Shown: positions 7,352 through 16,793 of the stretch, in pieces
Layout of the letters: each line of letters starts with the position of its first letter
How positions within the stretch are numbered: the stretch's first letter is position 1
NCBI GenBank assembly: GCA_014381985.1
Contig: JACNKP010000054.1
Span: 1 to 34,724, forward strand
Length of the DNA stretch: 34,724 bases
Direction: 5' to 3'
Origin: SAR92 clade bacterium
GTDB taxonomy: Bacteria > Pseudomonadota > Gammaproteobacteria > Pseudomonadales > Porticoccaceae
Notes under the pieces: model-generated
The model's input: only the letters and a program-made list of their open reading frames with translations
Told to the model about the DNA's origin: nothing
Databases searched by the model: none
Made by a program: the position numbers and the translations under genes

Positions 7352-8566
7352 CTAAGTCGCATAGGCCAACGCTGGAATGGTTTGTTTAAAGCGAAAGTAC
7401 ATAAAGCCGTATATCAATAGGGCAATAAAGGCTGCGGCAGCGCACATTAAAAACACGCCGGAATAACCCAAATTTAGAGCCAGGATAGATGCCGCTACGT
7501 TTGGCCCAATAATTTGCCCTAAACCTTGGGCTCCAGGCAATAAGGCCGCAAAGCGCCCTGATTTATCAACATTGGCAACAATAGACATCTGATAGACATC
7601 GTTAAAAATCCACAAGAAGTTGAAGGCGAAAACACTGACAAAGAAAGTTGTGTCGGTAATGCCATTGGCTAACATGCCTACAATCACCGAAACGGTTAAC
7701 AGTGTCACCAGTAATGGTCTCAACAAGCCATACCGATTACTTAGTACTGTGGCAAATAAACAGCCTACTATGCTACACAATGATGACCAGGTTAAGACTT
7801 GGCCTATCCACTCTGGGTCAGCCTTGTCCGCCAGCGCGGCAAGCTCAATATAGGTCCAGTAGGCACCTATATTAATATAGGCAACCACTATCGCAAATAA
7901 GCATAGCCATGGGACATAGGCAGGAATGTTCTGCAGGGCCGCGGCTTCAGGTGAGGACTCTTGTGCCATGGACTCTGACTGCCGAGCGCTGGCGCTAGAA
8001 TAAACTGGAATCCATTTAAGAAAGGGTATGGTCAATAAAAAACACACGATGAACACCTTATAAATCCCGGCCATCGACAGTAAGGGTAAAAAGTGCATTT
8101 CTAGCGCTTGAGAAAAGGCAAACGCAAACAGCATTGCATTATAAGCTCTTGCTGGTTTAGAGCTTGCCCCCAAAGATGACACTGCAACCGCGGTATAGAT
8201 ACCACTACCGAAACCGGCCAGTGCTCGAAGCCATAGCACTTGGTCGTAATCCACAATGGTAATACACAAAAAATTAGCCATTACTGCCAGGCTAAGGCCT
8301 ACGATTGCCAGCAAGCGGCGACTCACCCTAGTCACAAAAATAGCCGTCACCACCGCACCTATGGACAACCCGCCTAGATCAGCACCCGCCACTCGGCCCA
8401 CTTCAACTTCAGAAAACCCCAGCAAGGTGACCCAGGCTGTACTAATAACAGGAATACCCACCAACACACCATAACCAATTAGCGTCATGTATAAACTGAT
8501 CACTATAGATTTCCAGCTATCAAAGGGGTTTTTAAAGTCCATGGTCTGTGCATTAGTGACGTTCAT
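7352..8566 (-). CDS. MFS transporter
   Basis: The 404-residue protein has about 12 hydrophobic helices in two halves, split by a hydrophilic loop near residues 190-215 (SSASARQSESMAQESSPEAA). This is the layout of the major facilitator superfamily. The loop between helices 2 and 3 has TRVSRR. Start ATG 8566 has GAGGT seven bases upstream. It is the last gene of the five-gene minus-strand operon that starts at 14137, 30 bases behind the BCCP-carboxyltransferase gene. It probably imports the substrate or exports a product of that operon. The substrate cannot be read from the sequence. Confidence 0.85.
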   Translation of the reverse strand: MNVTNAQTMDFKNPFDSWKSIVISLYMTLIGYGVLVGIPVISTAWVTLLGFSEVEVGRVAGADLGGLSIGAVVTAIFVTRVSRRLLAIVGLSLAVMANFLCITIVDYDQVLWLRALAGFGSGIYTAVAVSSLGASSKPARAYNAMLFAFAFSQALEMHFLPLLSMAGIYKVFIVCFLLTIPFLKWIPVYSSASARQSESMAQESSPEAAALQNIPAYVPWLCLFAIVVAYINIGAYWTYIELAALADKADPEWIGQVLTWSSLCSIVGCLFATVLSNRYGLLRPLLVTLLTVSVIVGMLANGITDTTFFVSVFAFNFLWIFNDVYQMSIVANVDKSGRFAALLPGAQGLGQIIGPNVAASILALNLGYSGVFLMCAAAAFIALLIYGFMYFRFKQTIPALAYAT

Positions 8567-8596
8567 AGCATTACCTCAGTTTATTGGCCCTACATT

Positions 8597-10462
8597 TCAG
8601 CTAGTTCGGCTATTAAACGCCTTGATGATAAGATCCCGAGTATTGGCGGGGTCAATTACCGCGTCAATCTCCAAGTGGGCAGCTGCCTCAGTGGCTTTGC
8701 CTTGTTCATACATTTTCTCAACGAGCTCTGTAAATAGGGCCTCTCTTTGAGCGTCATCTGGCATTGCCGCAAGCTCTTTTTTAAAGCCTAAACGAACAGC
8801 ACCCTCTAGACCCATACCACCGAACTCACCGCGAGGCCAAGCTGCACTGTAGATCGGCTTATGAAAACTGCCGCCAGCCATGGCCATGGCCCCTAGACCA
8901 TAACCTTTGCGTAAGAAAATCGTCACCAGAGATGTATTTAATTTAGCACCAGCAACAAATAACTGAGCCATGCGGCGCACCGCGCCCTGTTCTTCGCTGG
9001 CAGGCCCGACCATAAAGCCTGGGCTATCGCATAATGACAGAATAGGAATATCAAAATTATCACACAGGGTTATAAATCTTGCGGTTTTCTCAGCAGCTTC
9101 TGCGTCTACCGCACCCCCTAACATTTGGCAGTCATTAGCAATTAAACCGATCGCCCTGCCCTCAACACGAGCAAACCCAGTCACCACCGCGCAGCCATAG
9201 GCTGGAGTAAGCTCGAGAAAACTGTGTGTATCCACAAGGTGCTTAATAATCAACCGTACCTCATACACATAGCGCCTGTCTGCAGGCATCATATCGCGCA
9301 ACTCAACTTGATCAGCACACTGCCAAGCATCTTGGATACCCTGAAAATAACCCAAACACTGCTGAGTTAACTGTGTCGCATGGGCCTCGTCATCGGCCAC
9401 CAAATCGACTACGCCGTTTTCTGCCTGTACACCAATGGGGCCTATGTCTGTCGGTGCAAAACTGCCCAGACCTCCACCTTCGATCATGGCGGGCCCAGCC
9501 ATGCCGATCCATGATGTCTTGGTTGCAATGCGGATGTCAGCGCAACCAAAGAGGGCTGCATTACCGGCAAAACAATACCCATTGTTAACTGCGATCATCG
9601 GCACCTGCCCACTAAGGCCAGCCCAGCTAGCAAAGGTGGGTACGTCTAATCCTGCGATCTGAGTTTTGACGTCAGTATCTCCAGGCCGTCCGCCCCCGCC
9701 CTCGGTATACATAACTACGGGCAGAAACGACTCCTGAACTTGCTTTAACATTCGGTCGATTTTGCGGTGGTGGAAATAACCCTGTGTGCCCGCCAGCACG
9801 GTGTAATCATTAACAATAACAGCAACCTGTGTGGCCGCACTGCCAAATTGCTCGCTATTAATAGTGGCTAAACCTGTGATCACACCATCGGCCGCGGTTT
9901 GAACTTTTAAATCTTCAGCACTGATTCTATCGCGCTGGGCGGCCACAGCAAGCTGGCCATATTCAACAAAAGAGTCGGTATCACATAGCTGGGCAAGGTT
10001 CTCCCGAGCCGTTCGATAACCTTTGGCATGACGTTTATTAACGGCCGTTTGGCGTCCGCTATCGAGGCTGTAATGTAGCTGCTGATTAAGTTTTTCAAGG
10101 GGGCCATCAGATTGTGACTGCTGATCAATAGGCGTTTTGTCTTCTTCGGGTGGCGCATCGACTTCGGTAATCTTGCAAACCACATGCCCTGTCTGAACCG
10201 TCTGGCCCACCGTCACCCCGATCTCCAAAACAACCCCAGAGACAGGCGCAACAAGAGCGGTCTGCATTTTCATTGATTCTACGGTGGCGATTATCTGCTT
10301 TGCTACCACCGCCTGACCTAGCTCAACATCAACGCTAATTACCGCCGCGGCAAGTGGCGACACAACAGACTGGGCAGAGCCCTTCAGGCTTTTTTTCACA
10401 GGTTTAGTCCATGATGATTCGTTAATATTTTTAGGCTGGATCAGAGCTAGCAGCGGCCTCAC
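8597..10462 (-). CDS. Biotin carrier-carboxyltransferase fusion (acyl-CoA carboxylase subunit)
   Basis: The 621-residue protein has a biotinyl domain at residues 28-98 with the modification motif ESMKMQT (biotinyl lysine K65). After an acidic linker (100-125) comes a complete carboxyltransferase domain (about 140-610), with GGGGRPGD, AGPAMIEGGG, CDSPGFMVGP and FGGMGLEGAV. The enzyme would move carboxyl from biotin to an acyl-CoA such as propionyl-, methylcrotonyl- or another branched or long acyl-CoA. The usual partition is BC+BCCP in one subunit and CT in the other; here BCCP is fused to CT and no biotin carboxylase lies nearby. The start is GTG at 10462, overlapping the upstream hydroxylase gene by 32 bases, which implies translational coupling. 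A later GTG at 10399 is possible but lacks a ribosome site. Confidence 0.9.
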   Translation of the reverse strand: MRPLLALIQPKNINESSWTKPVKKSLKGSAQSVVSPLAAAVISVDVELGQAVVAKQIIATVESMKMQTALVAPVSGVVLEIGVTVGQTVQTGHVVCKITEVDAPPEEDKTPIDQQSQSDGPLEKLNQQLHYSLDSGRQTAVNKRHAKGYRTARENLAQLCDTDSFVEYGQLAVAAQRDRISAEDLKVQTAADGVITGLATINSEQFGSAATQVAVIVNDYTVLAGTQGYFHHRKIDRMLKQVQESFLPVVMYTEGGGGRPGDTDVKTQIAGLDVPTFASWAGLSGQVPMIAVNNGYCFAGNAALFGCADIRIATKTSWIGMAGPAMIEGGGLGSFAPTDIGPIGVQAENGVVDLVADDEAHATQLTQQCLGYFQGIQDAWQCADQVELRDMMPADRRYVYEVRLIIKHLVDTHSFLELTPAYGCAVVTGFARVEGRAIGLIANDCQMLGGAVDAEAAEKTARFITLCDNFDIPILSLCDSPGFMVGPASEEQGAVRRMAQLFVAGAKLNTSLVTIFLRKGYGLGAMAMAGGSFHKPIYSAAWPRGEFGGMGLEGAVRLGFKKELAAMPDDAQREALFTELVEKMYEQGKATEAAAHLEIDAVIDPANTRDLIIKAFNSRTS

Positions 10463-11681
10463 TACTCGACTCGTTTTTAATACAAACCCACATTAAACTG
10501 GCGCTAACAACAAGATAGACAATAGCGTAATACAGCCAGTCCATACTAATTAAATTTGCAGTGAAGGTACTGTAAAGGATTCCTGTCATCACAACCAATC
10601 GGGATAACTCCAGCCCCCTAACAAAAGGCTTACCATCTAGTACGGCACCAATAACCATTATCGTGAGAAGCTGTGCTATCACCACCGCCCATAACAACTC
10701 ATAAGGAAGCTTTGTCACCTGCCCCGCGCTCCAAAGATGGAAAAAGGTCAACAACAGATATTGCCCTACCATCGCATACTTAGCCCTTGTGCTGAGCTTG
10801 GGGTCATATTTAGTAAAATGATTTAAATCGGATTTGTTCGCCGGATAACGCTGGGCTACGTCGGCGGGGCGCCAGCCAGTTTTAGACCAGAGCACTCTAA
10901 GTTTGTCCTTCCAAGCATTAGTCCGCCAAGCATCCCGTGCCATATTGACAAATATATGCAGGTTGGCCCACAACGGATTCCAACTTGATAGGGGTACTCG
11001 AATGCCATAGATCGGTTTTTGCTGTTCATCTTCTTCTTGGAAGGTACCAAATAGCCGGTCCCACACGATGAACAAACCGCCATAATTTTTATCGATGTAG
11101 TCAGGATTTTGCGCATGGTGTACACGATGATTAGACGGCGATACGATAAACCACTCTAAAAACCCCAATTTACCAATATGCTGAGTATGTACCCAAAACT
11201 GGTAAACCAGATGAGCGGTCGCAATGCTGACATACATATAGATCGGCATACCCAAAAAGAAACAGGGAATGAAAAACACCCAGGTGGTTAAAAAGCTAGT
11301 ACTCGTCTGGCGCAGTGCCGTACTTAAGTTATAGTCTTCACTCTGATGGTGGACCACGTGAGAGCCCCAAAAGAGTTGACGCTCGTGACTGATTCGGTGG
11401 TACCAGTAATAGAGAAAATCATAGAGTAAAATCCCCAATAACCAGTGGCTGGTAGACATTATGTTAAAGGACCAGAGGGCGTGATTTTGCCCAATATTAG
11501 AAAACACAAGTAATCCAATATTCAAAAACACAAACTTAGTTACAGTACTCAATAGCCCTAGACTCAGACTGTTTAAGCTGTCATTAATACGATAGGTATT
11601 GTTCCCTTTTAGCCAACCCCAAGCCAATTCGACAAGGATCAGTAGTAAGAAAAAGGGCACTGCGTAAGGTACAAAATTCAT
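10431..11681 (-). CDS. Alkylglycerol monooxygenase-like membrane hydroxylase
   Basis: The 416-residue integral membrane protein belongs to the fatty acid hydroxylase/sterol desaturase superfamily. It has hydrophobic helices near residues 5-22, 40-62, 80-95, 130-160 and at the C-terminus. The di-iron histidine clusters are H95-x3-H99, H108-x2-HH (111-112), H165 and H185-x2-HH (188-189). The strings SEDYNLSTALRQ and DKNYGGLFIVWDRLFGTF are close to animal alkylglycerol monooxygenase (TMEM195/AGMO). AGMO cleaves ether lipids using O2 and tetrahydrobiopterin. Other bacterial members hydroxylate sterols, hopanoids or fatty acids, so the substrate is not certain. It is the third gene of the five-gene operon, and its end overlaps the next start. 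Confidence 0.87.
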   Translation of the reverse strand: MNFVPYAVPFFLLLILVELAWGWLKGNNTYRINDSLNSLSLGLLSTVTKFVFLNIGLLVFSNIGQNHALWSFNIMSTSHWLLGILLYDFLYYWYHRISHERQLFWGSHVVHHQSEDYNLSTALRQTSTSFLTTWVFFIPCFFLGMPIYMYVSIATAHLVYQFWVHTQHIGKLGFLEWFIVSPSNHRVHHAQNPDYIDKNYGGLFIVWDRLFGTFQEEDEQQKPIYGIRVPLSSWNPLWANLHIFVNMARDAWRTNAWKDKLRVLWSKTGWRPADVAQRYPANKSDLNHFTKYDPKLSTRAKYAMVGQYLLLTFFHLWSAGQVTKLPYELLWAVVIAQLLTIMVIGAVLDGKPFVRGLELSRLVVMTGILYSTFTANLISMDWLYYAIVYLVVSASLMWVCIKNESSSEAAASSDPA

Positions 11682-11724
11682 AAAAATCTCTTATAAACTT
11701 GAAACAAGGTGTAGTAGAGACAAT

Positions 11725-12816
11725 TTAGGGCAATAGAGCATTAATGGCAAACGACCCCAGCCAATGACCACCCTCGTAACTGTCACCCACCAAATTAGGG
11801 TACGAATACGCAACATGACGATCAGCGAGATTATTAAGGTGTCCAAGTTCAGGGTACTGTTCGGCCAATGCATAAAATACCCAGGCGCGACTAAAGTTAA
11901 GCCCATCTAAGTGCACTAATTTACCATCGGTTCGATCAAACACCTGCCCTACAGGCAAGTCAAAACTCGGCGACATTAACTCGGGCAAAAAGTCATTGAG
12001 CCATACCATAAACTTTTCTTTAGGCAATACCCGCCGCATCAAGTCCACCTCTTCTAGGCAGGGAGATAGAAAGTCATAGCCACTAGGCTCCCAGCCAATG
12101 GGACAATTTTTATCCTGTAGATAGAAATCGTGTGCCCGCTGCTTTATCGCCATTTGCAATGGAATATCGTCAAACTGTAACGCGTAATCCCACGCAAAGG
12201 TGAGGCCAAATGCAGTATTAGCGTGCTCGCCAACTCTAATGGGGTACGCTAACTTTGGTAAATGGGCAATGTACATCTGTGATAATTCTTCCGCCAGGGG
12301 CTCTAGGGCTGCGATTAATGGGCCGGCCATGGGGTCATCCCAACCCTGTAATTCATGCGTTAACTTTAACAACCAAGCCCAACCATAAGGGCGTTCCCAT
12401 GCGGTATTAGCTCTAAGATATTCAATATCTTTAGCGACATTTTCTGGGGTTATGTGCCGCTGCAAAATCGCTCTAGCTTGAGTGTTTCCATCCACCTCGG
12501 GAAATTGCTTTAGAAGACGTACCATTGACCAATGACCATGCACCGCTGAATGCCAATCAAAACACCCATAAAAAGCCGGGTGTAATTCCATCGGTGATGC
12601 AAGATCCTCATCACTGCGCAACGTCTGACTTAACTTATTGGGGTATTCTGTTTCGGCGCAGGCCAACGGCAACTGCATTAAATTGGCCGCTTGCCCAATA
12701 GAGAGGTCTGTGCGCCCCGTTTCTTGGGCAGCCGCCATGGTACCGGCGCTTAAAGTAAATCCAGCAATGGCCAAGATAGCGGTTGATGAAAAATGAGCAA
12801 AGAGGCGATTCTTCAT
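11725..12816 (-). CDS. DUF2891 family exported protein
   Basis: The 363-residue protein has an N-terminal signal peptide (about residues 1-29, ending GTMAAA). The family hallmark HPAFYGCFDWHSAVHGHW lies near residues 79-96, followed by ERPYGWAWLLKL and a late GGHWLGSFA. DUF2891 members look like alpha/alpha barrel proteins with conserved His, Trp and Asp residues, but no reaction is established that I know. It begins seven bases after the stop of the serine hydrolase gene and probably works with it in the periplasm. Confidence 0.85.
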   Translation of the reverse strand: MKNRLFAHFSSTAILAIAGFTLSAGTMAAAQETGRTDLSIGQAANLMQLPLACAETEYPNKLSQTLRSDEDLASPMELHPAFYGCFDWHSAVHGHWSMVRLLKQFPEVDGNTQARAILQRHITPENVAKDIEYLRANTAWERPYGWAWLLKLTHELQGWDDPMAGPLIAALEPLAEELSQMYIAHLPKLAYPIRVGEHANTAFGLTFAWDYALQFDDIPLQMAIKQRAHDFYLQDKNCPIGWEPSGYDFLSPCLEEVDLMRRVLPKEKFMVWLNDFLPELMSPSFDLPVGQVFDRTDGKLVHLDGLNFSRAWVFYALAEQYPELGHLNNLADRHVAYSYPNLVGDSYEGGHWLGSFAINALLP

Positions 12817-12823
12817 TAAGTGA

Positions 12824-14137
12824 TTACTCAGTTAAATGAGCAGCCAAGAGTCTGGCGGCTTTTAGTTTAGATTGAAAATTGGGATCTCTAGCAGCCGAGG
12901 CTCCCGGCTGGCTTGAGAACCACACCATCACGGTATCGGCTTTGCGGTTAATATAAATCACCTGCCCATGAATACCCACTGCACAATATTCGCCGATAGT
13001 TTCGTCCAGTACCCACCACATATTGTGATAGGCGCTCCAAGGGTCGTCGCTGTACTTTGTGTTTGCCTTCATGTTAGATCGTAACCGGTCGGTAATAACC
13101 ACATTAGCGTCGACCCATGCTTGGGGTATTATCTGCTGGCCGTTGTATTCTCCGCGGTCTCGAATCATCATGCCAAAACGTGCCGCATCTCGGGTGGTAC
13201 TGTTCATTCCTCCGGTCACAGCTGGCATATAAGCACGGTCAACGGCAATATAAGCGTCGTGCTCAGCCCCTAGTTTAGACCAGATATTTTGCTGAATAAA
13301 ATCTTGAAATGGCTGACCGCTAACGCGGGCAATAATCCACCCCAGCACATCCGCATTGCTTGAATTGTAATCAAAATTACCCCCTGGCTCACGCTGGGGG
13401 TCAGGCTTTATAAAATTGGCCAAAAAATCATGGACGCCATATATTGGGGTATTTTCTGGCTGCACATCTGCCGCTCCCTGCAACCAACCTAAATTAAGTG
13501 CCGGTGCATAATGGATAGCAAAGTCAGAGTCGAGATTAGTATAGGTTTCGTGGAAATCTACCGAGCTAGCCATATCTAGTACGTTCTGCACCGTCACCCT
13601 CTCAAAGCCGCTGCCCTTAAGCTCTGGAACATAGGCCGCTGGAGATTCAGAAAGGTCAACCTTACCCTGCGCCACCAACAAGCCTAAGGCAGTACTGGCC
13701 AATGATTTACTCATAGAAAACCACAGGTGCTGGGCATGAGCATTGAACTGATGAAAGTAATGCTCATAAAGTAGTTCATCACCCTGAACTACCACGACGC
13801 CATCGGCATGATTAGCGGCAAACAGCGCCTGGAATCCCATCGTTTTGCCGGCCGTATCGCTTACATTATGATTGGCCAGTCCAGGTTGAGTAGGCCCAAG
13901 TAACTCTCTAATTTTACCCTCTCGAGGTATCATCACTACATTTAGAGGTGCACCGGCATTGCGGAAGGTCCACTGGTTAAGCGGATGCTCGCGATAATTT
14001 TTCATGGTTGCTTGCGTCTCACGAGCAGGTGGAAAGCCCTGCATTACACCTGACTCTGCTTGCTCGCCCGCAACAACGGCAAAACCAATGGCAAGTAAAT
14101 ATATAGCTGTAAACCAGCCTAAGAAAGCGATCTTCAT
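12824..14137 (-). CDS. Beta-lactamase-family serine hydrolase (class C fold), exported
   Basis: The protein has about 437 residues with an N-terminal hydrophobic signal (AFLGWFTAIYLLAIGFAVVA). The class C beta-lactamase/esterase signature is present: the SxxK motif FSMSKSLAS, with nucleophile S148 and K151 counted from the longest possible start at 14158, and a YNSSN motif matching the Tyr-x-Asn box. A late GIHGQVIYI resembles the KTG-like third box. Such proteins are usually esterases, amidases or peptidases rather than true lactamases. ATG 14137 is preferred over 14158 because AAGGGA lies nine bases before it. It heads the five-gene operon and may release a substrate fragment outside the cytoplasm. 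Confidence 0.85.
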   Translation of the reverse strand: MKIAFLGWFTAIYLLAIGFAVVAGEQAESGVMQGFPPARETQATMKNYREHPLNQWTFRNAGAPLNVVMIPREGKIRELLGPTQPGLANHNVSDTAGKTMGFQALFAANHADGVVVVQGDELLYEHYFHQFNAHAQHLWFSMSKSLASTALGLLVAQGKVDLSESPAAYVPELKGSGFERVTVQNVLDMASSVDFHETYTNLDSDFAIHYAPALNLGWLQGAADVQPENTPIYGVHDFLANFIKPDPQREPGGNFDYNSSNADVLGWIIARVSGQPFQDFIQQNIWSKLGAEHDAYIAVDRAYMPAVTGGMNSTTRDAARFGMMIRDRGEYNGQQIIPQAWVDANVVITDRLRSNMKANTKYSDDPWSAYHNMWWVLDETIGEYCAVGIHGQVIYINRKADTVMVWFSSQPGASAARDPNFQSKLKAARLLAAHLTE

Positions 14138-14330
14138 TACCATACATCCCTTAGTCATTTAGCCCTGTTATTTAGAGCCTTATAGTTAGCCTTTATAACT
14201 AGCGTAGAATCGAAAAACCTTTAGAGTCTAAACTACCTTATTTAAAAGTAAAACCAAACTAGCTAAGGGGGTTGCCGATTGGCACACCTCAGTCCCCAAG
14301 ACCTTAATTTTGAGACAGAAACACCCACTG

Positions 14331-16511
14331 CTAATAAACAATATCCATTTCGTCTAGCAAATTGTCGGCATTATCTAAATATTTCATCACCCAAAGCATG
14401 TAGCGACTGTCGACTTGAATGGACCGATTAGTCTGTGGGTCATAACCCCAGTCTCCGATAATACTCTCATACACTCCATCAAAGAGTAGACCGACCAATT
14501 CTGCGCGGCCGTTAAGCGTTGGTGAACCTGAGTTTCCCCCTGTGGTGTCCAATGTAGACAAAAAGTTAACCGGCACCGAATCAATAGACTTCACATAAAA
14601 ATCGCCATATTGCTTTTGCTTAATGAGTTCAAGCTGCTTACTGGGTGATTCAAAGGGATCGATCCCTGTGTCTTTGGCTAAAATTCCCTCAAGACGAGTG
14701 AAGGGTTCAGCTCGCAGGCCATCTTCAGGTGCATAGCCTTTAACATGGCCAAAGGCAACACGTAGGCTTGAGTTAGCGTCGGCATAGACAGGCTTACCCT
14801 GATCACGGTTAAAGGCAATAATAGCTTGCATATACTGGGGGCGAACCTTCATCAACTTTCCCGACAGAGCCTTGCTCTTTTTCTCTTGTTGCATGTCGGT
14901 GTCGTACATTGCAACTGCAAATTTAATGAAAGGATCCTTAGATAGTTTAAAATCTTCGACTGATTTTTCTAACCAGGCTAACCGAGAGTCCATGTCTCCA
15001 AGAGTAGTCTTGGCATACATTCGGTCTAATATTCGACTGAGTCTAGCTTCATTGAGAACCGTACCAAGACCAAACACCTTGTCTAGTGCATCAATATGCT
15101 CATTTTGAGGCAACACAGCGTATCGCTTAAGTATTTCAAGCAGCAACGCTTTGTCCACACTGGCTGCATAACGCCGGTCAATGCGTTCCATGCTAGATTT
15201 AAAGCGAATCATGTCACGCTGTTGATAACCCGGTTCACGATCAATATCAGCCAGACTTTTTTCATTGGCCAGTCTATATAGTCGGCGGGCGGTAGGCAGC
15301 ATTGTTGTGTAACGGATATAGCCCAAGATAATATCTCGAGCTTGGTCTTCCTGGCCCTCAGCAATCAGCTCATCAAGCATGGCGAGTGTTTTTCCGTATT
15401 GTTTCTGGCGCTGAGTATCTTTGCTTATCCAGTCGGCTAGATCATTTTCGCGGCTTTTTCGGTCTGCAAGCATTGGTGATTTAGCATAAAATTCTATCAT
15501 CGACGTGAAATTTTTGGCGTAATTAGCTAACCCGGCGAGGAGGCTTTCATATTTAATACGCTCGTCACTGCCCTCTTGAGCAGTTTTATTAATGATTTTT
15601 ATAAACCGCTCGCGCAGCATCTTCGCCTCTGGATAGGCCCACTCAAACTGGTTCTCAACTTCGCTAGCTGTTCGATAACGATTTGTACGACCTGGGTAAC
15701 CAGTTACCATAACAAAATCACCTTCAAACACGCCTTTGGCCGATACCTTTAAAAAATTCTTTGGCTGGTATGGCACGTTGTCCACATTATAGTCGGCTGG
15801 CAGACCCCCTTTAGACACATAGGCACGATAAAAGGAAAAATCACCCGTGTGGCGGGGCCACATCCAATTATCAATATCGCCTCCGTACTTGCCTATGCTT
15901 CCAGCGGGGTTATACGCCAATCGTACATCACGAATCTCTAGCTGTTTAACCAAGTAATATTCAAGCCCTCCATGAAAGCTATAGACTTGGCATCGGTAGC
16001 CGTCCGCAGTCTCGCACTCGGCTATTAAGGACTTCTCTTTAACTTCAATAGCATGATAATAATCATTGCCGACTTTACCCTCTGAACCCGACACTACCTG
16101 TTCTGTCACCTCTGTCACCGCTTCGGTCACATACACACGTGAACCCGGCGCCGCAGGTAGCTCTTCAGCGTAGGACTTAGCCAGAAACCCATCTTTTAAT
16201 AGGTTTTTCTCAGGCGTTGAATTGTGCAAAATAGAGCCGTAGGCGCAATGATGATTGGTGACCACCAATCCCTGCGACGATACAAATGAAGCGGTACAAC
16301 CACCAAGGCTAATCACCGCATTCATTGGAAATTCCGTCAACGACGAAATAGACACCGCATCAATCTCTAGGCCTTTTGCAGCAAGTTCATCAGACATGGC
16401 TGGCAATTGGTGTGGCTGCCACATCCCTTCATCAGCTTGGGCCGTGAGCGTGAGTGTAGAAAAAATTATGAGGAAGGCTACGATAGTCGCTAGAGTGTTT
16501 TTCATTGTCAT
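14331..16511 (-). CDS. S46 family dipeptidyl-peptidase (DPP7-like)
   Basis: The 726-residue exported serine peptidase has a signal peptide ending near TAQA (residue 26) followed by the typical DEGMW start. The catalytic His is in TNHHCAYG (H88), the Asp region is GGDIDNWMWPRHTGD, and the nucleophile is S661 in GGNSGSP. S46 enzymes remove dipeptides from peptide N-termini in the periplasm. The residue after FD downstream of the Ser (FDG, G679) matches the Gly of DPP7. DPP11 has Arg there and prefers acidic P1. A preference for hydrophobic P1 is therefore predicted. Length fits the family. It stands alone, 193 bases behind the serine hydrolase operon start, and is probably transcribed separately. 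Confidence 0.93.
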   Translation of the reverse strand: MTMKNTLATIVAFLIIFSTLTLTAQADEGMWQPHQLPAMSDELAAKGLEIDAVSISSLTEFPMNAVISLGGCTASFVSSQGLVVTNHHCAYGSILHNSTPEKNLLKDGFLAKSYAEELPAAPGSRVYVTEAVTEVTEQVVSGSEGKVGNDYYHAIEVKEKSLIAECETADGYRCQVYSFHGGLEYYLVKQLEIRDVRLAYNPAGSIGKYGGDIDNWMWPRHTGDFSFYRAYVSKGGLPADYNVDNVPYQPKNFLKVSAKGVFEGDFVMVTGYPGRTNRYRTASEVENQFEWAYPEAKMLRERFIKIINKTAQEGSDERIKYESLLAGLANYAKNFTSMIEFYAKSPMLADRKSRENDLADWISKDTQRQKQYGKTLAMLDELIAEGQEDQARDIILGYIRYTTMLPTARRLYRLANEKSLADIDREPGYQQRDMIRFKSSMERIDRRYAASVDKALLLEILKRYAVLPQNEHIDALDKVFGLGTVLNEARLSRILDRMYAKTTLGDMDSRLAWLEKSVEDFKLSKDPFIKFAVAMYDTDMQQEKKSKALSGKLMKVRPQYMQAIIAFNRDQGKPVYADANSSLRVAFGHVKGYAPEDGLRAEPFTRLEGILAKDTGIDPFESPSKQLELIKQKQYGDFYVKSIDSVPVNFLSTLDTTGGNSGSPTLNGRAELVGLLFDGVYESIIGDWGYDPQTNRSIQVDSRYMLWVMKYLDNADNLLDEMDIVY

Positions 16512-16793
16512 TAAGTCCGTTTAAATTGTTCATCAAGAATACCATTTTCTATAGCGCTAGGTCTTAACATTGCTGCATAGTTTCAATGATCAAATGTAAG
16601 TCTTCATAGGGTTATTTCACCGGAAGCTCTTTAGGTGTAAGATTATAGTCGTTGTCCAATACGAGTTGCAGGCGAGCGCTCAATCTGAGGGCCGGGGTAT
16701 CGGCTCTGAAACACGTCCAGACCACTCATCAACTATGACTGTTTTGTGCCTAGTTGAGAACAATGGTCTTGGTAGCAGTTCAAGGAAATATGC

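Noticed and set aside
12824-14137. True antibiotic-degrading beta-lactamase
   Set aside because: Only the SxxK and Tyr motifs fit, and the third box is poor; the operon is catabolic, so an esterase or peptidase role is more likely.
16512-16793. Possible regulatory site in the gap between the S46 and DUF349 genes
   Set aside because: Only a short palindrome (GAGCGCTC) and no convincing promoter hexamer pair were seen.
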